Assembly (NCBI GenBank): GCA_016207885.1
Contig: JACQZE010000023.1
Span: forward strand, 1-64,000
Source of the DNA: Nitrospirota bacterium
GTDB taxonomy: Bacteria > Nitrospirota > Thermodesulfovibrionia > UBA6902
Length of the DNA: 64,000 nucleotides
Direction of reading: 5' to 3'
The translations under genes and the position numbers were made by a program. This document shows, piece by piece, positions 12,001-18,967 of the stretch; position 1 is the first letter of the stretch, and each line of letters begins with the position of its first letter. A model generated the notes under the pieces. It saw only the letters and a list, made by a program, of their open reading frames with translations. It was not told the DNA's origin and searched no databases.

Positions 12001-14183
12001 ACACAGTGACAGCAGAAGATGACGGCGGCGACGCAACCGGCAACGGCATAATCATGACCGCTGACAACAATGTAGCGATAGCTTCAGGTGTGGTACTCAG
12101 GGCTGATGAAGACGGCGGCAATAACGGTGATGTTGATATTGATGCAGATGCGGACAGTGACAGCGCAGGTGATGTGACTATGGGCGCAGGCTCTGTTATC
12201 TATGGCGATGATATCAACATAGCAGGCTACAATGTGCAGGTAATGACGCTCACCGCTGACAACACCGGAGCACCGGCAGTAATGGATGGAAACGGTGATA
12301 TCACGGTACATGCTCAGAACAATGCCACATTTAATAACAACCTGACAGCAGGGACAAGCGCTGCCAGCGACATAGATCTGGATGCTGATGAAGGCTTCGC
12401 TAATCAGACGGCAGGTAACATGCTTGCAGGCGGCAACGTCTACATTAACGGCGGATCAGGGGTCAATCTTGACGGCACGATTGGAGCCACAACTGCTATC
12501 GGCATAGATGTGGATATCGAGTCAGCATACGGCTCTGTCTCAATAGACGGCAATATCACTGCGAATGACGATGTGTTTGTAGATGCGGCTAATAATATAG
12601 TCGTAGGCAACAGCGCAGATATCACAGCTGATAATAACCTGAGCGATTTAGGTGATGTTGTAATGAATGCTGATACAGACTCAAGCAGTGCCGGAGACCT
12701 GACTATCAATGATGACTCAACCATAACAGGCGAGCGTGTAACGCTTACAGGTTACAATGTGACCTCAGATGTGGTTACAGCAAGAAATGGTTCAGACACG
12801 GCAGGCACGAAGATAACTATAACAGGTGAGCATGATGTGACCATCAATGACAATACAACGGTAGTTAGCGCTGTCAATGGTGACATAGAGATCACATCAA
12901 CACAGGGCAGCACAAACCAGACCGCCGGAACAATCCTTGCGACAAACGGCGGCGTGGAGATAGTAGCTGGCAAAGACATTGATGTGATAGAAGTGGTGGC
13001 AAATGCCAACAACATGCCTAATGCAGCCGGTACTCCAGGCACGACAGCTATCAAGCTTACTGCAGATGGAGATATCAGAGTAAATGCATCTGGCGTAACA
13101 TACGGACTTGATGCAAGGGATGGCACGGAAGAGCTGAATATCGATATCGACCCGTATGACGTAACCATCAGTAATCAGGTGATTGCAAACGGCAGTGTAA
13201 CAGTTGTGGCAGACAACAACATAACTGTAAATGACATAGTGACGGCAGATGCGGATAGTGACAATGCAGGTGATGTGGACATGAGGGCAGACATTGACAG
13301 CGACAGTTCAGGCGATTTCGAGTCAACAGCTCTGATAACCGGAGAGAACATAAGAATCGACGGTTACAATATAAGGACAAACGGAGCGGCTGCAGAGCTG
13401 ACAGCGGACAGGGCCATAGACGGAAGCGGTAATGTTGACCTGAATGCACAGAACAACGCAACAATAGGTGATGCTGTACTGGCAGGCCAGACTGACGGGA
13501 CAATAGACATTGACGGAACAGAAGGCAATGTGACAACCGGTGCAGCAGGCTCGCTTGATGCAGGTGGAAACATAACCGTTACAGCAGGCCTTGATATCAC
13601 GATAGGTGATTTTGTTGATAGTGAGAATGACCAGATAACGATGACAGCAGGCCATGACATTACTATTAATGACACACTGACTGCAGAGGATGACGGTTCG
13701 GTCGTTACAACTGATGGAACCGGGAACGGCATAATCATAACCGCTGACAACAACGTATCTATAAACGCAGACCTGACGGCAGATGAGAACGGCGGCGATA
13801 ACGGAGATGTGAGAATAGCAGCAGACGCAGACAGTGACAGCGCCGGTGACGTAACGATGGGCGACTTCATCGTACGCGGCGATGACATCAATGTTAGCGG
13901 CTACAACGTGCAGGTGGACAGGATATATGCAGACACCACGACAGGCACGACAAGGATGGACACCGCAGGTGATATCACGATAACTGCTCAGAACAACGCA
14001 AGGATGAGCGATGACCTCTGGGCAGGCACTGGCAGCGCGAGCGACATAGATATTGATGCTAATGAGGGAGTTGCCTGGCAGTCGGCAGGTAACATGCTTG
14101 CAGGAGGAAACGTCACTATAGACGGAGGGCTCAATAGGAAGCGGAACTGCTATCTGCACAATAGGCAATACGGTAGTGGGTAA
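3..14183 (+). CDS. Giant repetitive surface/secreted protein (hemagglutinin-like), N-terminal part, 5' incomplete
   Basis: The reading frame is open at the left edge, so the true start and any signal or secretion domain lie outside the window. About 4,725 residues are visible before a frameshift ends the frame. The protein is built of short beta-strand-like repeats rich in A, D, G, I, N, T and V, for example many variants of DNNITV, AGGNV and TADADSSSAGD. Lysine and arginine are scarce, and I saw no cysteine in this frame. Such composition is known from filamentous-hemagglutinin-type and other beta-solenoid adhesins carried to the cell surface or released. It contains three distinct repeat regions (entered separately). 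The frame really continues as the CDS at 14176-18249; together they are one broken gene. Secretion route and target are unknown. Long antisense frames here are by-products of the repeat composition. Confidence 0.85.
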   Translation, partial: ATVTGGRNVTSAAAGAINGNSVAVTGTSGNVTLAGTVTADTTTVAIIAGNDITTSNTVIAQTSVTMTADEDAAVSNNVTATTGNVDITAGRDMEQTAGQIQAIAGGVRVVAGRDIDVINIDANANNFGTDAIKLTADGNVGITGTGLTATGPAGLNISIDPVDVAIGAAVMATGDVTVVADNNITVTAAVTADSDNDNTGNANLTADNDSSSAGDFVSTGATIVGENVTIGGYNVAAGVLTADFNGVGDGDVIVNAQNNATLNGAVTGGDLVGGTIDINAVAGNAVTAAGGTLDAGGAITVDAGLDITLGTTVDSELANVALTSGNDTDINGTITAETGVTVNADNNVSIDANILADENGGNDGDVTINADADNSSAGNVTMGDFTIYGDDIEITGQNVQVDALTADNTGTGVMNAAGDITVTADNNVTLNDTLTAGTDASSDIEVNGIEGIVTQQGAGSDMLAGGDVTVTGGAGVDLNGTVGSGTTIGNNVTLASALGSIDTDGTIDADNNVIMSAGQDVTVAGDVTAGGFINIAGGHDVTTTALLDTNTNAGTTITVTAGQDAALDEIDAEGMVTLAAGQNMTLDGTVDSATSDVNAGAGGNLDINAAIGSDLNTVNVNLVAETGHIITTDTIDATTNITMDAGEEVTLGDDVTAVAGHVEIAAGWDIDMSGNNITAATHVDMFSSDGAIIGGGGLITVPDLDMGAATGIDVDTDVTTVEAVNTASGDVEIIEADTVSTNGLTVDGNGVTNSGNGTVTIDTPLDLTINAGISAGGNVDLDADDNININSTSVTSIAGYVDLYVDNNNIDISDSSINSGTNTSIESEYDVDIDNSILRAGTNVYIEGRNEDVEIYNGSDIGAGTYVDIYADDSIEVQGSSRIDAGTSVYMEATDYEVIVTDSDIGAGTYVDMYSGDSSVELSNARVTAGDYVHLDADEYVDVVSSVLRAGTYVEIDGRNDNVYIDDSDIGADTYVDIASWNTVTIQNSSSITAGTSVYVENTNYQIDLLDSAIDAGTSVDMIANDGDLTIDTSSINAGSYADLYSYYRTYIVDSDINTGTYFATWADSSYVEVNNSTVKAEDYVDVYADTYVDITDSDIGADTDVDVYTNSSSIYIDNSVVTGGGHVDIFANNDYIYMLDTLVRAGEYASVSADGSVDIYTSDINAGEYAQIYSNASYVYIEDAPITAGTSVDITADTSVDIIGSTIDSSIGSGTYTEIYSNNSYVYLENAPIAAGTYVDIVADDSIELNASSITANSGNISLTSYNSYIDAYSGSPLLAGGSVNITADTSIWTEDDVTAITGHIDMEANSGDIDVDGNLTAADYVELTADNTVNLNGDIDAGGYVDIDADDDVNIDADITVNGSSTINITADSNQGGVGNLNIAQNDLSSITSIDGDITLQGEDINVGSGANTGVVRTVGNGDIKITANYEFANTADLTGGSFTLAGTESEIDSGGSIDIDPPFDVTIGGDGMHAEGNIDIVAINDIDINAPVNSTMAGDITMTAGNDLLLSDEVRTTDTGDVTLEATAGVIDDDDAGTEDEYVAGDTVTMTAANGIGITTSDIDIEANTILADTTGAGAAGIDIENTNSQSTFTTLATVGTLADINFDQTGGGGLTVDSATTTDGDITITNNGASATQGIDAIIIDANGATSDVTLYTDAGGMILRSVLADDDINIIADYGDISIDVVGNPSPIVLGRDVTITATNGYIDELVTMVPPAQTQDAAVDITGDVVTLRAGIGIGKKYELEIDANVLDATTSSSSGDIFILDPNDVMLANASTVDGNITITAGGYIDVRNISANGLGTDITLTSLGTGGTDPAHIWLNSAFADDDITVTTFDVGGNIYVGTVGDAGTDDIFMTATNGSIFEHNGSPNIPVLVRPQDGATDITGDELTLIALNDIGGTGEADIETSVRTLTADSTLLGDIILTETDDGTLGNNGIVLESVDTNDGDIILITNGLAFETGAATTVVDVQSDTGNGDDTGTHDISIDAQSGDMEVNFIHSDDDVYLGATAAGGRIVEYNTTDQPLGDQDVDIQGELLMLEAGAGIGTDDYDRPENRLDTQVNELAAITQSGDINIENTGALTIVDSSVAFGFANDGAFTGPDGVSITGGNGLETTDDNITVIASSPLTVALGAPVLDAVGGDILLVADGTTAADIMTINDDITASGGNGNITLYAGNDIIQDAGVAGDVAVTAAGSGSISMYAGVDWNAGIPRAGYAGAGFSDITMDALATITSGSGNIMMTATENITIGAISTAGDVTISADDNTYLLGNNVGAITEVLAAETAVVTADDLIMRAATGIGSANDIDTNVRTVLATNSISGNINIYEVGTDNDLIVLGATNSTATAGNVDIQTNDGTLTVNGAVSTAGPASTITLIAHDANTTNDEDLNINAAVTAVNGTVTLTSDTNDVNFAAAGDVTTTSGYVDVNAMGVAGVGRIFMADGAMINSGDDLITMDARGDITIGGVKTTNATSTAIVITTTAGGVIDGGDADIDIEADSGRVVIDAVTGVGSTLVDVDPDPDVVNPADAALETAVASIDVDNTTSGDIRIDEVNAITVIQLDNDADLGDIALTAGGTITVDDAAAGGLGVIAIGGDILLDANGATSDVILENVVTTGTGSGTGGSITISADNDVMLVDTASSDGDVTALGAGNVTITADADGVADGASGQVHMDNQILVNAGSGQIIVSADEDITLGGLLTTNATNSTGNGAVELTSTSAGIVDGGDAFVDVVAASGRLLTQTVTGVGRAGSASGGAATDAIETTVLGVEMENTVSGNIDIAETDAMNIYKIVQMSPEQTDNNGFIRVVTTNGTITVVDNSDDTEPVIIAVDGSGVVDGGSVRLTAGGAASDVVINDGITTEEGYVTITSNDSVTFGNTAGGRNGFISSPAEGNVSIIANADGVSAASDGDRIFMANGATITSGTGTITMSTATGIAGGDITLTGLKTSNNTNTAVTINSEAAVIDGGDTNIDIDANNGRVVITAATGVGNAAGSGTDVAIETSANSLDVENVTNATNTADGDINIDETDDVTVIQLDNDATNADGGSEGDIRLTTAGSTITIADESVGGLGVVAVDGDILLDANGSAGSIFSYAAITTAGDHAVQILANDHVGLMDGTADVTSSGEGSVTVRANENNNDSGTGSVSMHTDSSITADAITVSGFNVQVDTLTADISGGADDGTIDIDAIYNVVLNDNLTAGPGTSSDILITAAEGDVTQTAGNMLAGRNVDIDGREGVTLNGTIGTGTAIGNDVFIDSSMGSVDIIDDITANDDIFVNAANSIVVGGVSADADITADNNLSGAGNVNMNADTDSSSAGDLTIYNNSAITGEQVILTGRNVTSDVVTARNGSNAAGTMITISGENDVTINDNTTVSSIVNGDIDITATEGSVNQTAGTILATDGGVEISAGDDIDVIAVTANANNMTGSTNAIKLTAGGDVNVNSGSTGLVAVDTLAVINPNLNISIDPWNVNINSAVSASGNVTVVADNNITVNAVVTADAGVADNVGDVDMRADIDSSSAGDLESTALITGENIRLDGYNIRTSGVAAELTADRAGDGAGNVDVNAQNNATIGDAVTAGQTSGTIDIDGTEGNVTTGAAGSLDAGGNITVTAGLDITIGDFVDTENDQVTMTAGHDITINDTVTAEDDGGDATGNGIIMTADNNVAINADLTSDEDGGNNGDVRISADADSDSAGDVTMGAAFTIRGDDINVSGYNVQVDRILADTSTGVATMDTNGNITITAENNARMDDNLTAGTSLGLAASDITITATEGMATQTAGDMTAGRDVSISGGAGVDLNGTIGNVTNIGRDVLITSSIGSVDIDELIDANRHVTVNAANNIDVNGIVTADAGVADNDGDVTMTADSDSSSAGDLESTDLITGENITLNGYNVRTFGAAAELTADRAGDGAGNVTVTAQDNATFGDAVTAGQTSGMITVTATAGNAMTGAAGSLDAGGNITVTAGLDITIGDFVDTENDQVTMTAGHDITINDTVTAEDDGGDATGNGIIMTADNNVAIASGVVLRADEDGGNNGDVDIDADADSDSAGDVTMGAGSVIYGDDINIAGYNVQVMTLTADNTGAPAVMDGNGDITVHAQNNATFNNNLTAGTSAASDIDLDADEGFANQTAGNMLAGGNVYINGGSGVNLDGTIGATTAIGIDVDIESAYGSVSIDGNITANDDVFVDAANNIVVGNSADITADNNLSDLGDVVMNADTDSSSAGDLTINDDSTITGERVTLTGYNVTSDVVTARNGSDTAGTKITITGEHDVTINDNTTVVSAVNGDIEITSTQGSTNQTAGTILATNGGVEIVAGKDIDVIEVVANANNMPNAAGTPGTTAIKLTADGDIRVNASGVTYGLDARDGTEELNIDIDPYDVTISNQVIANGSVTVVADNNITVNDIVTADADSDNAGDVDMRADIDSDSSGDFESTALITGENIRIDGYNIRTNGAAAELTADRAIDGSGNVDLNAQNNATIGDAVLAGQTDGTIDIDGTEGNVTTGAAGSLDAGGNITVTAGLDITIGDFVDSENDQITMTAGHDITINDTLTAEDDGSVVTTDGTGNGIIITADNNVSINADLTADENGGDNGDVRIAADADSDSAGDVTMGDFIVRGDDINVSGYNVQVDRIYADTTTGTTRMDTAGDITITAQNNARMSDDLWAGTGSASDIDIDANEGVAWQSAGNMLAGGNVTIDGGLNRKRNCYLHNRQYGSG
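2451..3900 (+). repeat. About 20 tandem 66-bp (22-residue) coding repeats
   Basis: Within the giant gene, units such as AGTYVDIYADDSIEVQGSSRID follow each other every 22 residues (range 21-23), with starts at 2520, 2589, 2655, 2721 and 2787. Each begins with AGTYVD or AGTSVY. Alternating hydrophobic residues fit one turn of a beta-helix. The block is richer in Tyr, Ser and Ile and visibly more AT-rich than its flanks. Confidence 0.85.
7330..9480 (+). repeat. Three tandem modules of about 240 residues
   Basis: A module with the landmarks DGGDADIDIEADSGRVVI, VTGVGS, ALETAV, TSGDI and VIQLDNDA, then GGLGV and GDILLDANG, starts its DGGD landmark at about 7486, 8194 and 8920, a spacing of 708 and 726 bp. 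The middle copy is the most divergent. A fourth copy lies at about 15360-16100 in the C-terminal part. Confidence 0.8.
9901..14150 (+). repeat. Long-period segmental duplications (about 1.05 and 1.67 kb)
   Basis: The landmark cttgatatcacgatagg occurs at 10866, 11919 and 13590 (offsets 1053 and 1671 bp, both multiples of three). A diverged version is at 915. Around 10866 and 11919 the DNA is nearly identical for about 170 bp. A 600-bp segment beginning DITADNN (about 9901 and 12606) is present in two of the copies and absent in the third, which explains the two periods. This indicates recent in-frame duplication inside the giant gene. Confidence 0.8.
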
Positions 14184-17100
14184 TGTGTCGCTCACATCAA
14201 GCGGCGGTACCATTGATATGGGAGGCAATATCACTGCTGACAGCCATGTGACAGGTAATGCAGCAAATAACATAGCCATCAGCGCCCCTGTAACCATCAC
14301 TGCAGACGCTGACCTGACCGGCACAGCAGTAAATGCCGGTAATGTGACACTCAACGCAGATACAGACTCAAGCAGCGCAGGCGACCTGACCATGTACACA
14401 CTCGCAGGCGTAGGCTCTGGTTCAACAGTGATTGGCGAGCAGATAACTCTGACAGGCTACAATATCTCTTCTGACATAGTGACAGCTCGCGACAGGAACC
14501 TTTCTGACAACACTGATGTCATCAATATCACCGCTCAGGACAGCGTAATTCTTAATGACACTGTCTATGTTGTGAGCGGAATCGGTGACATAGACATCGA
14601 CGCAACACTTGGAAGCATTTCGCAGACAACCGGCGCGTATATCAGAACTGTCTCGGGTGAGTTATTCATTGACTCTGCTACAGGAGCTGGTGATGGCAAT
14701 TCCCTTGAGACTGAGGTAGCTGAAATAACCGGCAGAAACACCCTCTCAGGCGACATAGATATAAACGAGCTTAACGCTCTCAGAATAGACGGCCTGACGC
14801 AGGAGAATGACGGAGACATATTTGTTGACGCAGGTGATAACATACTGGTCAGCAGTGTAGGACTTGGCGGAGTCGGTATAACTACGAGAGGGAATGGTGA
14901 AGTTGATATCAATATGACAGGCGCTTTTGACGCCGGCGCAGACACTATCATAATTGATAACACGATCAGCACATTCGGGCCGAGCCCTGACGGCAGTGTA
15001 ACCATCCTGAACAGTGAGGATGCTCCTGATTCATCAATCGACATTAATGGAGCCATCACGACAGTAGGCGGCCTGGTAAACATTGACACGACAGCAGGCC
15101 GCATAGATGTCGATGCCCCGGTTACAACGGGCAACCTCGGCACGATAGACATAATGGCTAATGGCGGAGCAGCAGCCGGTAATACGGTCGGTATTCTTGA
15201 GATAAGCGATGCCATAACATCTGTTTTCGGAGACATCACGCTTCAGGCTGATGATAATGTCAATTTTGACAATGTCCTGTCTGATGTGAACTCTATACTC
15301 GGCGATGTATTGGTAAGGGCTGACTTTGACAATGACAATAATGGTTCAGGTGGCGTGATCTACATGCTTAACGGCTCGCTGATCAATACTGATCTCGGGA
15401 CTATCACACTGAACGCCGATGAGCGTGTTACTGTCTCCCAGCTTATAACAAACAATGATACGGATACGGCGGTTGTGGTAACGAGCAAGAACAGGGATAT
15501 TGTTGACGGCGGTGACAGCGCGGGCGGCACAAACCCGAGGACAGAGGATATTATCGCTCCGAACGGACGCATAGTGCTGGATGCGGTTACAGGCATCGGG
15601 TCAACACTCGTACCGCCTGCTGCAACTGCGGCTCTTGAGATCGATGGGGATTCAGTAGATGCTGAGAATCTTACCAATGTGATAATAGCGGCAGGCAATA
15701 TCGATCTTCTTGAGAGCGGTGATATAGATGTAGTACAGCTCAGAAACGGCGTTGCGAATGATGAGACCGCGACTACAGGCATGATAACGCTCAGGACGAT
15801 TGACGGCACTATCACACTTCTTGATGATAACGGAATGGGTGACTCTGAGGGTGTCAGCGCCATCGACGGCAATATCGTACTTGATGCAAATGAAACAAAC
15901 TTAACTGACGACAGGCTGAGCAGGTTGATCATCAACGCTCCGATAAACAATACTGACACCGGCAACATAACGCTTACTGCTGATGATAATGTCGAGTTCG
16001 GTCTTGAGGGCGATGTGACGATAGCTGATGTTTACGGGCCTGATACGATTCAGACACTTGCAGGCGACGTGATAGTTGAGGCAGATGATGATGCTGTGGC
16101 TGATGACGGCAACGGCGGGGCCATAATAATGTCTGACAACAATGAGACGGATTATCCTGCCGGAGCGGACGCAACTGTCATAGATGCAGGCGAGGGACTT
16201 ATCAGGATGTCTGCTGACGAAGATATAATCGTCGGCCAGCTGACAACGACTCATAATGTTGCGACAGAGATAGAGGTGGTGCTTGAGAGTATTAACGGCT
16301 CCATACTCGACGCAGGCGACAGCGCTAATGGCGCAACAGGTGTATCTGATATAGTGGTCGACGAGCAGTACGGCTCAGTTGCTCTCATTGCAGAGCACGG
16401 CATCGGCACTGACGCTAACTCTATCGAAACGACAGTGAGAGAGGCAGCAGCCACAACTGTGGACGGCGACATACATATCCGCGACGTAGATGTAAACGTC
16501 ATTGACGGCCTCTATGTGGTCGACATGAGCGCATACGCATCAGCCATCACCCCGCTCAAAGGCAGCGGCCAGCCAGACGGTGTGACTATAACAGACGGCA
16601 TGGTGGATGACAACATAACGATCATAGCGGCCAGCCCGCTCACCATTGATGCGCCGGTCACGAATGACGGCGGCAGCAGCGGCGAACCTTATGAGGTTGG
16701 AGCAGGTGATATTACACTTGTTGCAGAGGGCAGGACAGTTGCTGATGACCTGATACTGAATGATGATGTGACTGCAACATGTACAAATGCCGCAAACTGT
16801 GATCTTAACGGTTACGGTGACATTACACTCTATGCCGGTGATGACATCTACCAGAATGCAGGTGTGACTGTGATGGCAGCAGGCCCCGGAAACATCAGCT
16901 ACCATGCCGGTGTTGATTACAATAAGGGCGTGCTTAGGCCGGGCTTTGACAATCTCTTCCCATCACTTGACAGCGACATCGTAATGGCCACATCAGCTGA
17001 TACGATAAGCGGCACAGGCACGATAACCATGACAGCTACTGACAATGTAGTGCTGGGCAGCGATCTGCTTGGAGGCGTAAGGACCGGCGGAACTGTAAGC

Positions 17101-18249
17101 ATTACAGCTGATGACAACACTGATTACGACCTTGTCCCGGGTAACACTAATGGACTCGCAGACGGAGTAGGCGCAATAAACGCTAACACTCATCCATTTG
17201 CTGGAGATTTGGAGATAGCTGCTCCGACTATTATTCTCAACGCTGCTTCAGGCATTGGCGCAGGAAGGCTGCCGGCATTCCCAGATGTTCTCCATATCAA
17301 TGGGACAACGGTAACCGGCAATGTAACAAGTGTCGATGCTGATATAAATATTGACAATGCTGCTACAACTGATACAGTGGTTTCGCTCACAACAAGCGGT
17401 GACGCCGGCACAGGGCTTGGCGATGATGCCTCAAATATCATATACAATCAGACAGGCGGCTTTGAGCTTGACATTGAAGCCGTTACAGACGATGGTGACA
17501 TCACTATAGACAATGACGGAGACATAATCGCAAGGTATGTGAATGCCTTTGATAATGACGGCCTGGTCAATGACCCATATCATGTAGATGACCAGGAGGG
17601 TGATGTATACCTGACAGCTACAAACGGCGGTGATATTACTATCATGGATGTTATCGCTACTGATACAGCCTATCTGTTCGCTTTAACAGGCGACATTGAC
17701 GGGACAACAGACTTCAGCCAGGTAAGCCATACCGTAACGGACTGGAATGACGGAGAGGGTGTGATAGATGCATACAAGACGGTGATAAGGACAGGAACGA
17801 TAGGCCTTGAATTCACTCCTGTGCTCAATGTTGAGTTCCTTGATCTTGTGCTTACATCGCCAAGAGATCCCAGCGAGTTGAGGTCAGGCTGGATGCTCAG
17901 AGGCTCGAGGTTCGACGACCAGAGGAACATAAGGATTGATTATCCTCTGCCTCAGATTCCGGGCTACCCGACATACCACAATGACCTGATCGCACCGGGT
18001 GTAGTAAGGATAGGCAACTGGTACTTTGAGAACCCGACTCTTAACGACCAGACGAATAGAGACCTGAATGAAGCATACTACCTCTACATTAACAACGTAG
18101 TAAGCTCATTTGCCGATGAATGGAGCCTGACTGACGAGGCCTGGAAGTACAGAACCTTCCACGAGGAATCCATATCTGTAATGGATATCTCGCTGGTAAC
18201 GTCTCTTGGGGAGATGGGTTTGTTAGAGAAGGAGAAGGCGAACAAGTAG
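14176..18249 (+). CDS. Giant repetitive surface/secreted protein, C-terminal part after frameshift
   Basis: This frame continues the protein of the preceding entry. It is already open from 14122, where it encodes GSIGSGTAI and similar residues that match the repeats of the first part, so the GTG at 14176 is probably not a true start and has no ribosome binding site. It repeats the modules SSSAGDLT, TGYNI.SDIVTAR and VTGIGS seen upstream. The last 150 or so residues (from about 17800) are different: non-repetitive, with many aromatic and charged residues, including PLPQIPGYPTYHNDL and WSLTDEAWKYR, which suggests a folded C-terminal domain. I recognise no autotransporter barrel or sortase motif there. 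A strong terminator follows directly. Whether the split is real in the cell or an assembly error is not settled by the sequence alone. Confidence 0.82.
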   Translation: MGNVSLTSSGGTIDMGGNITADSHVTGNAANNIAISAPVTITADADLTGTAVNAGNVTLNADTDSSSAGDLTMYTLAGVGSGSTVIGEQITLTGYNISSDIVTARDRNLSDNTDVINITAQDSVILNDTVYVVSGIGDIDIDATLGSISQTTGAYIRTVSGELFIDSATGAGDGNSLETEVAEITGRNTLSGDIDINELNALRIDGLTQENDGDIFVDAGDNILVSSVGLGGVGITTRGNGEVDINMTGAFDAGADTIIIDNTISTFGPSPDGSVTILNSEDAPDSSIDINGAITTVGGLVNIDTTAGRIDVDAPVTTGNLGTIDIMANGGAAAGNTVGILEISDAITSVFGDITLQADDNVNFDNVLSDVNSILGDVLVRADFDNDNNGSGGVIYMLNGSLINTDLGTITLNADERVTVSQLITNNDTDTAVVVTSKNRDIVDGGDSAGGTNPRTEDIIAPNGRIVLDAVTGIGSTLVPPAATAALEIDGDSVDAENLTNVIIAAGNIDLLESGDIDVVQLRNGVANDETATTGMITLRTIDGTITLLDDNGMGDSEGVSAIDGNIVLDANETNLTDDRLSRLIINAPINNTDTGNITLTADDNVEFGLEGDVTIADVYGPDTIQTLAGDVIVEADDDAVADDGNGGAIIMSDNNETDYPAGADATVIDAGEGLIRMSADEDIIVGQLTTTHNVATEIEVVLESINGSILDAGDSANGATGVSDIVVDEQYGSVALIAEHGIGTDANSIETTVREAAATTVDGDIHIRDVDVNVIDGLYVVDMSAYASAITPLKGSGQPDGVTITDGMVDDNITIIAASPLTIDAPVTNDGGSSGEPYEVGAGDITLVAEGRTVADDLILNDDVTATCTNAANCDLNGYGDITLYAGDDIYQNAGVTVMAAGPGNISYHAGVDYNKGVLRPGFDNLFPSLDSDIVMATSADTISGTGTITMTATDNVVLGSDLLGGVRTGGTVSITADDNTDYDLVPGNTNGLADGVGAINANTHPFAGDLEIAAPTIILNAASGIGAGRLPAFPDVLHINGTTVTGNVTSVDADINIDNAATTDTVVSLTTSGDAGTGLGDDASNIIYNQTGGFELDIEAVTDDGDITIDNDGDIIARYVNAFDNDGLVNDPYHVDDQEGDVYLTATNGGDITIMDVIATDTAYLFALTGDIDGTTDFSQVSHTVTDWNDGEGVIDAYKTVIRTGTIGLEFTPVLNVEFLDLVLTSPRDPSELRSGWMLRGSRFDDQRNIRIDYPLPQIPGYPTYHNDLIAPGVVRIGNWYFENPTLNDQTNRDLNEAYYLYINNVVSSFADEWSLTDEAWKYRTFHEESISVMDISLVTSLGEMGLLEKEKANK

Positions 18250-18266
18250 GGCAATAGCTGAAACAG

Positions 18267-18304
18267 AGACGGATAGCTGCCCTGGGTGGCTATCCGTCTT
18301 TTTA
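18267..18304 (+). terminator. Rho-independent terminator after the giant gene
   Basis: An 11-bp perfect stem, agacggatagc paired with gctatccgtct, is followed by a T tract. It lies 18 bases after the stop codon of the giant gene and separates it from the Skp-like gene. Confidence 0.9.
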
Positions 18305-18338
18305 TGTAAACCTTAATCTTGAGAAGGAGGATGTATTT

Positions 18339-18848
18339 GTGAAGAAGATAGTAATTGCTGCAATTGCTGTTGTGCTGTTGTTCTGTGTTAATTCATATGC
18401 GGCTGACAAAGTGGGTTTTATTAATGTGCAGAAGATAGTATCTGATTCTGAAATGGGCAAGAAGGCCAATGCCGATATTCAGAAACTGAAGGACACAGAA
18501 AATGTCAAGATCAGCAAACGGCGCGCTGAATTTGAAGAACTTAACAAAACATTTAAGGCTGAGAGTCAGAAAGAAGGCGCTGATCAGGCAGAGCTTAAGC
18601 TGCTGATCGACAAGATGCAGCTTAAGGAAAAGGAGTTCAAGAGGATTGTTGATGATGCCAAGGAAATGCTTGCAAAGAAGGATAGGGAGCTCGTTATTGA
18701 TATACTGCTTAAGGCAGACCCGATCCTGAAGGATATAGCCAAAAACAAGGGATATATCATGATATTCAGAGACAGGAACGCGCTTGCATACCTTGATCCT
18801 GCAGTAGACATAACGGATGAGGTCATCAAGAAGCTTGATAAAAAATAA
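18339..18848 (+). CDS. Skp/OmpH-like periplasmic chaperone
   Basis: A 169-residue protein with a clear signal peptide ending at about residue 21 (NSYA-ADKV), followed by VGFINVQKIVSDS, the usual start of the mature OmpH/Skp domain, and a long charged alpha-helical stretch (about residues 40-130) matching the tentacle-like coiled coil of the family. Skp binds unfolded outer-membrane proteins in the periplasm. The start is GTG, chosen because GGAGG lies eight bases upstream and gives the intact signal peptide. The gene stands alone between two terminators, directly after the giant surface protein. A role in the export of that protein is possible but is only inferred from position. Confidence 0.88.
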   Translation: MKKIVIAAIAVVLLFCVNSYAADKVGFINVQKIVSDSEMGKKANADIQKLKDTENVKISKRRAEFEELNKTFKAESQKEGADQAELKLLIDKMQLKEKEFKRIVDDAKEMLAKKDRELVIDILLKADPILKDIAKNKGYIMIFRDRNALAYLDPAVDITDEVIKKLDKK

Positions 18849-18858
18849 ATATTATAAA

Positions 18859-18905
18859 CAAGCAGCGGCCTGCATATCTTGAAGGCCGCTGCTTGTTTTT
18901 TTATT
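18859..18905 (+). terminator. Rho-independent terminator after the Skp-like gene
   Basis: A 12-bp perfect stem, caagcagcggcc with ggccgctgcttg, is followed by a run of Ts interrupted by one A. It is 10 bases after the stop codon. Confidence 0.93.
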
Positions 18906-18967
18906 TATGGAAGGTGGGATATTTTCTGCATTGAAGCCTCTCTGTTAACGTAACTGTAAGTGAAAAA

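Noticed and set aside
14176-14180. GTG as an independent start of a second protein
   Set aside because: The frame is open upstream and encodes matching repeat residues; there is no ribosome binding site. The two frames are one broken gene.
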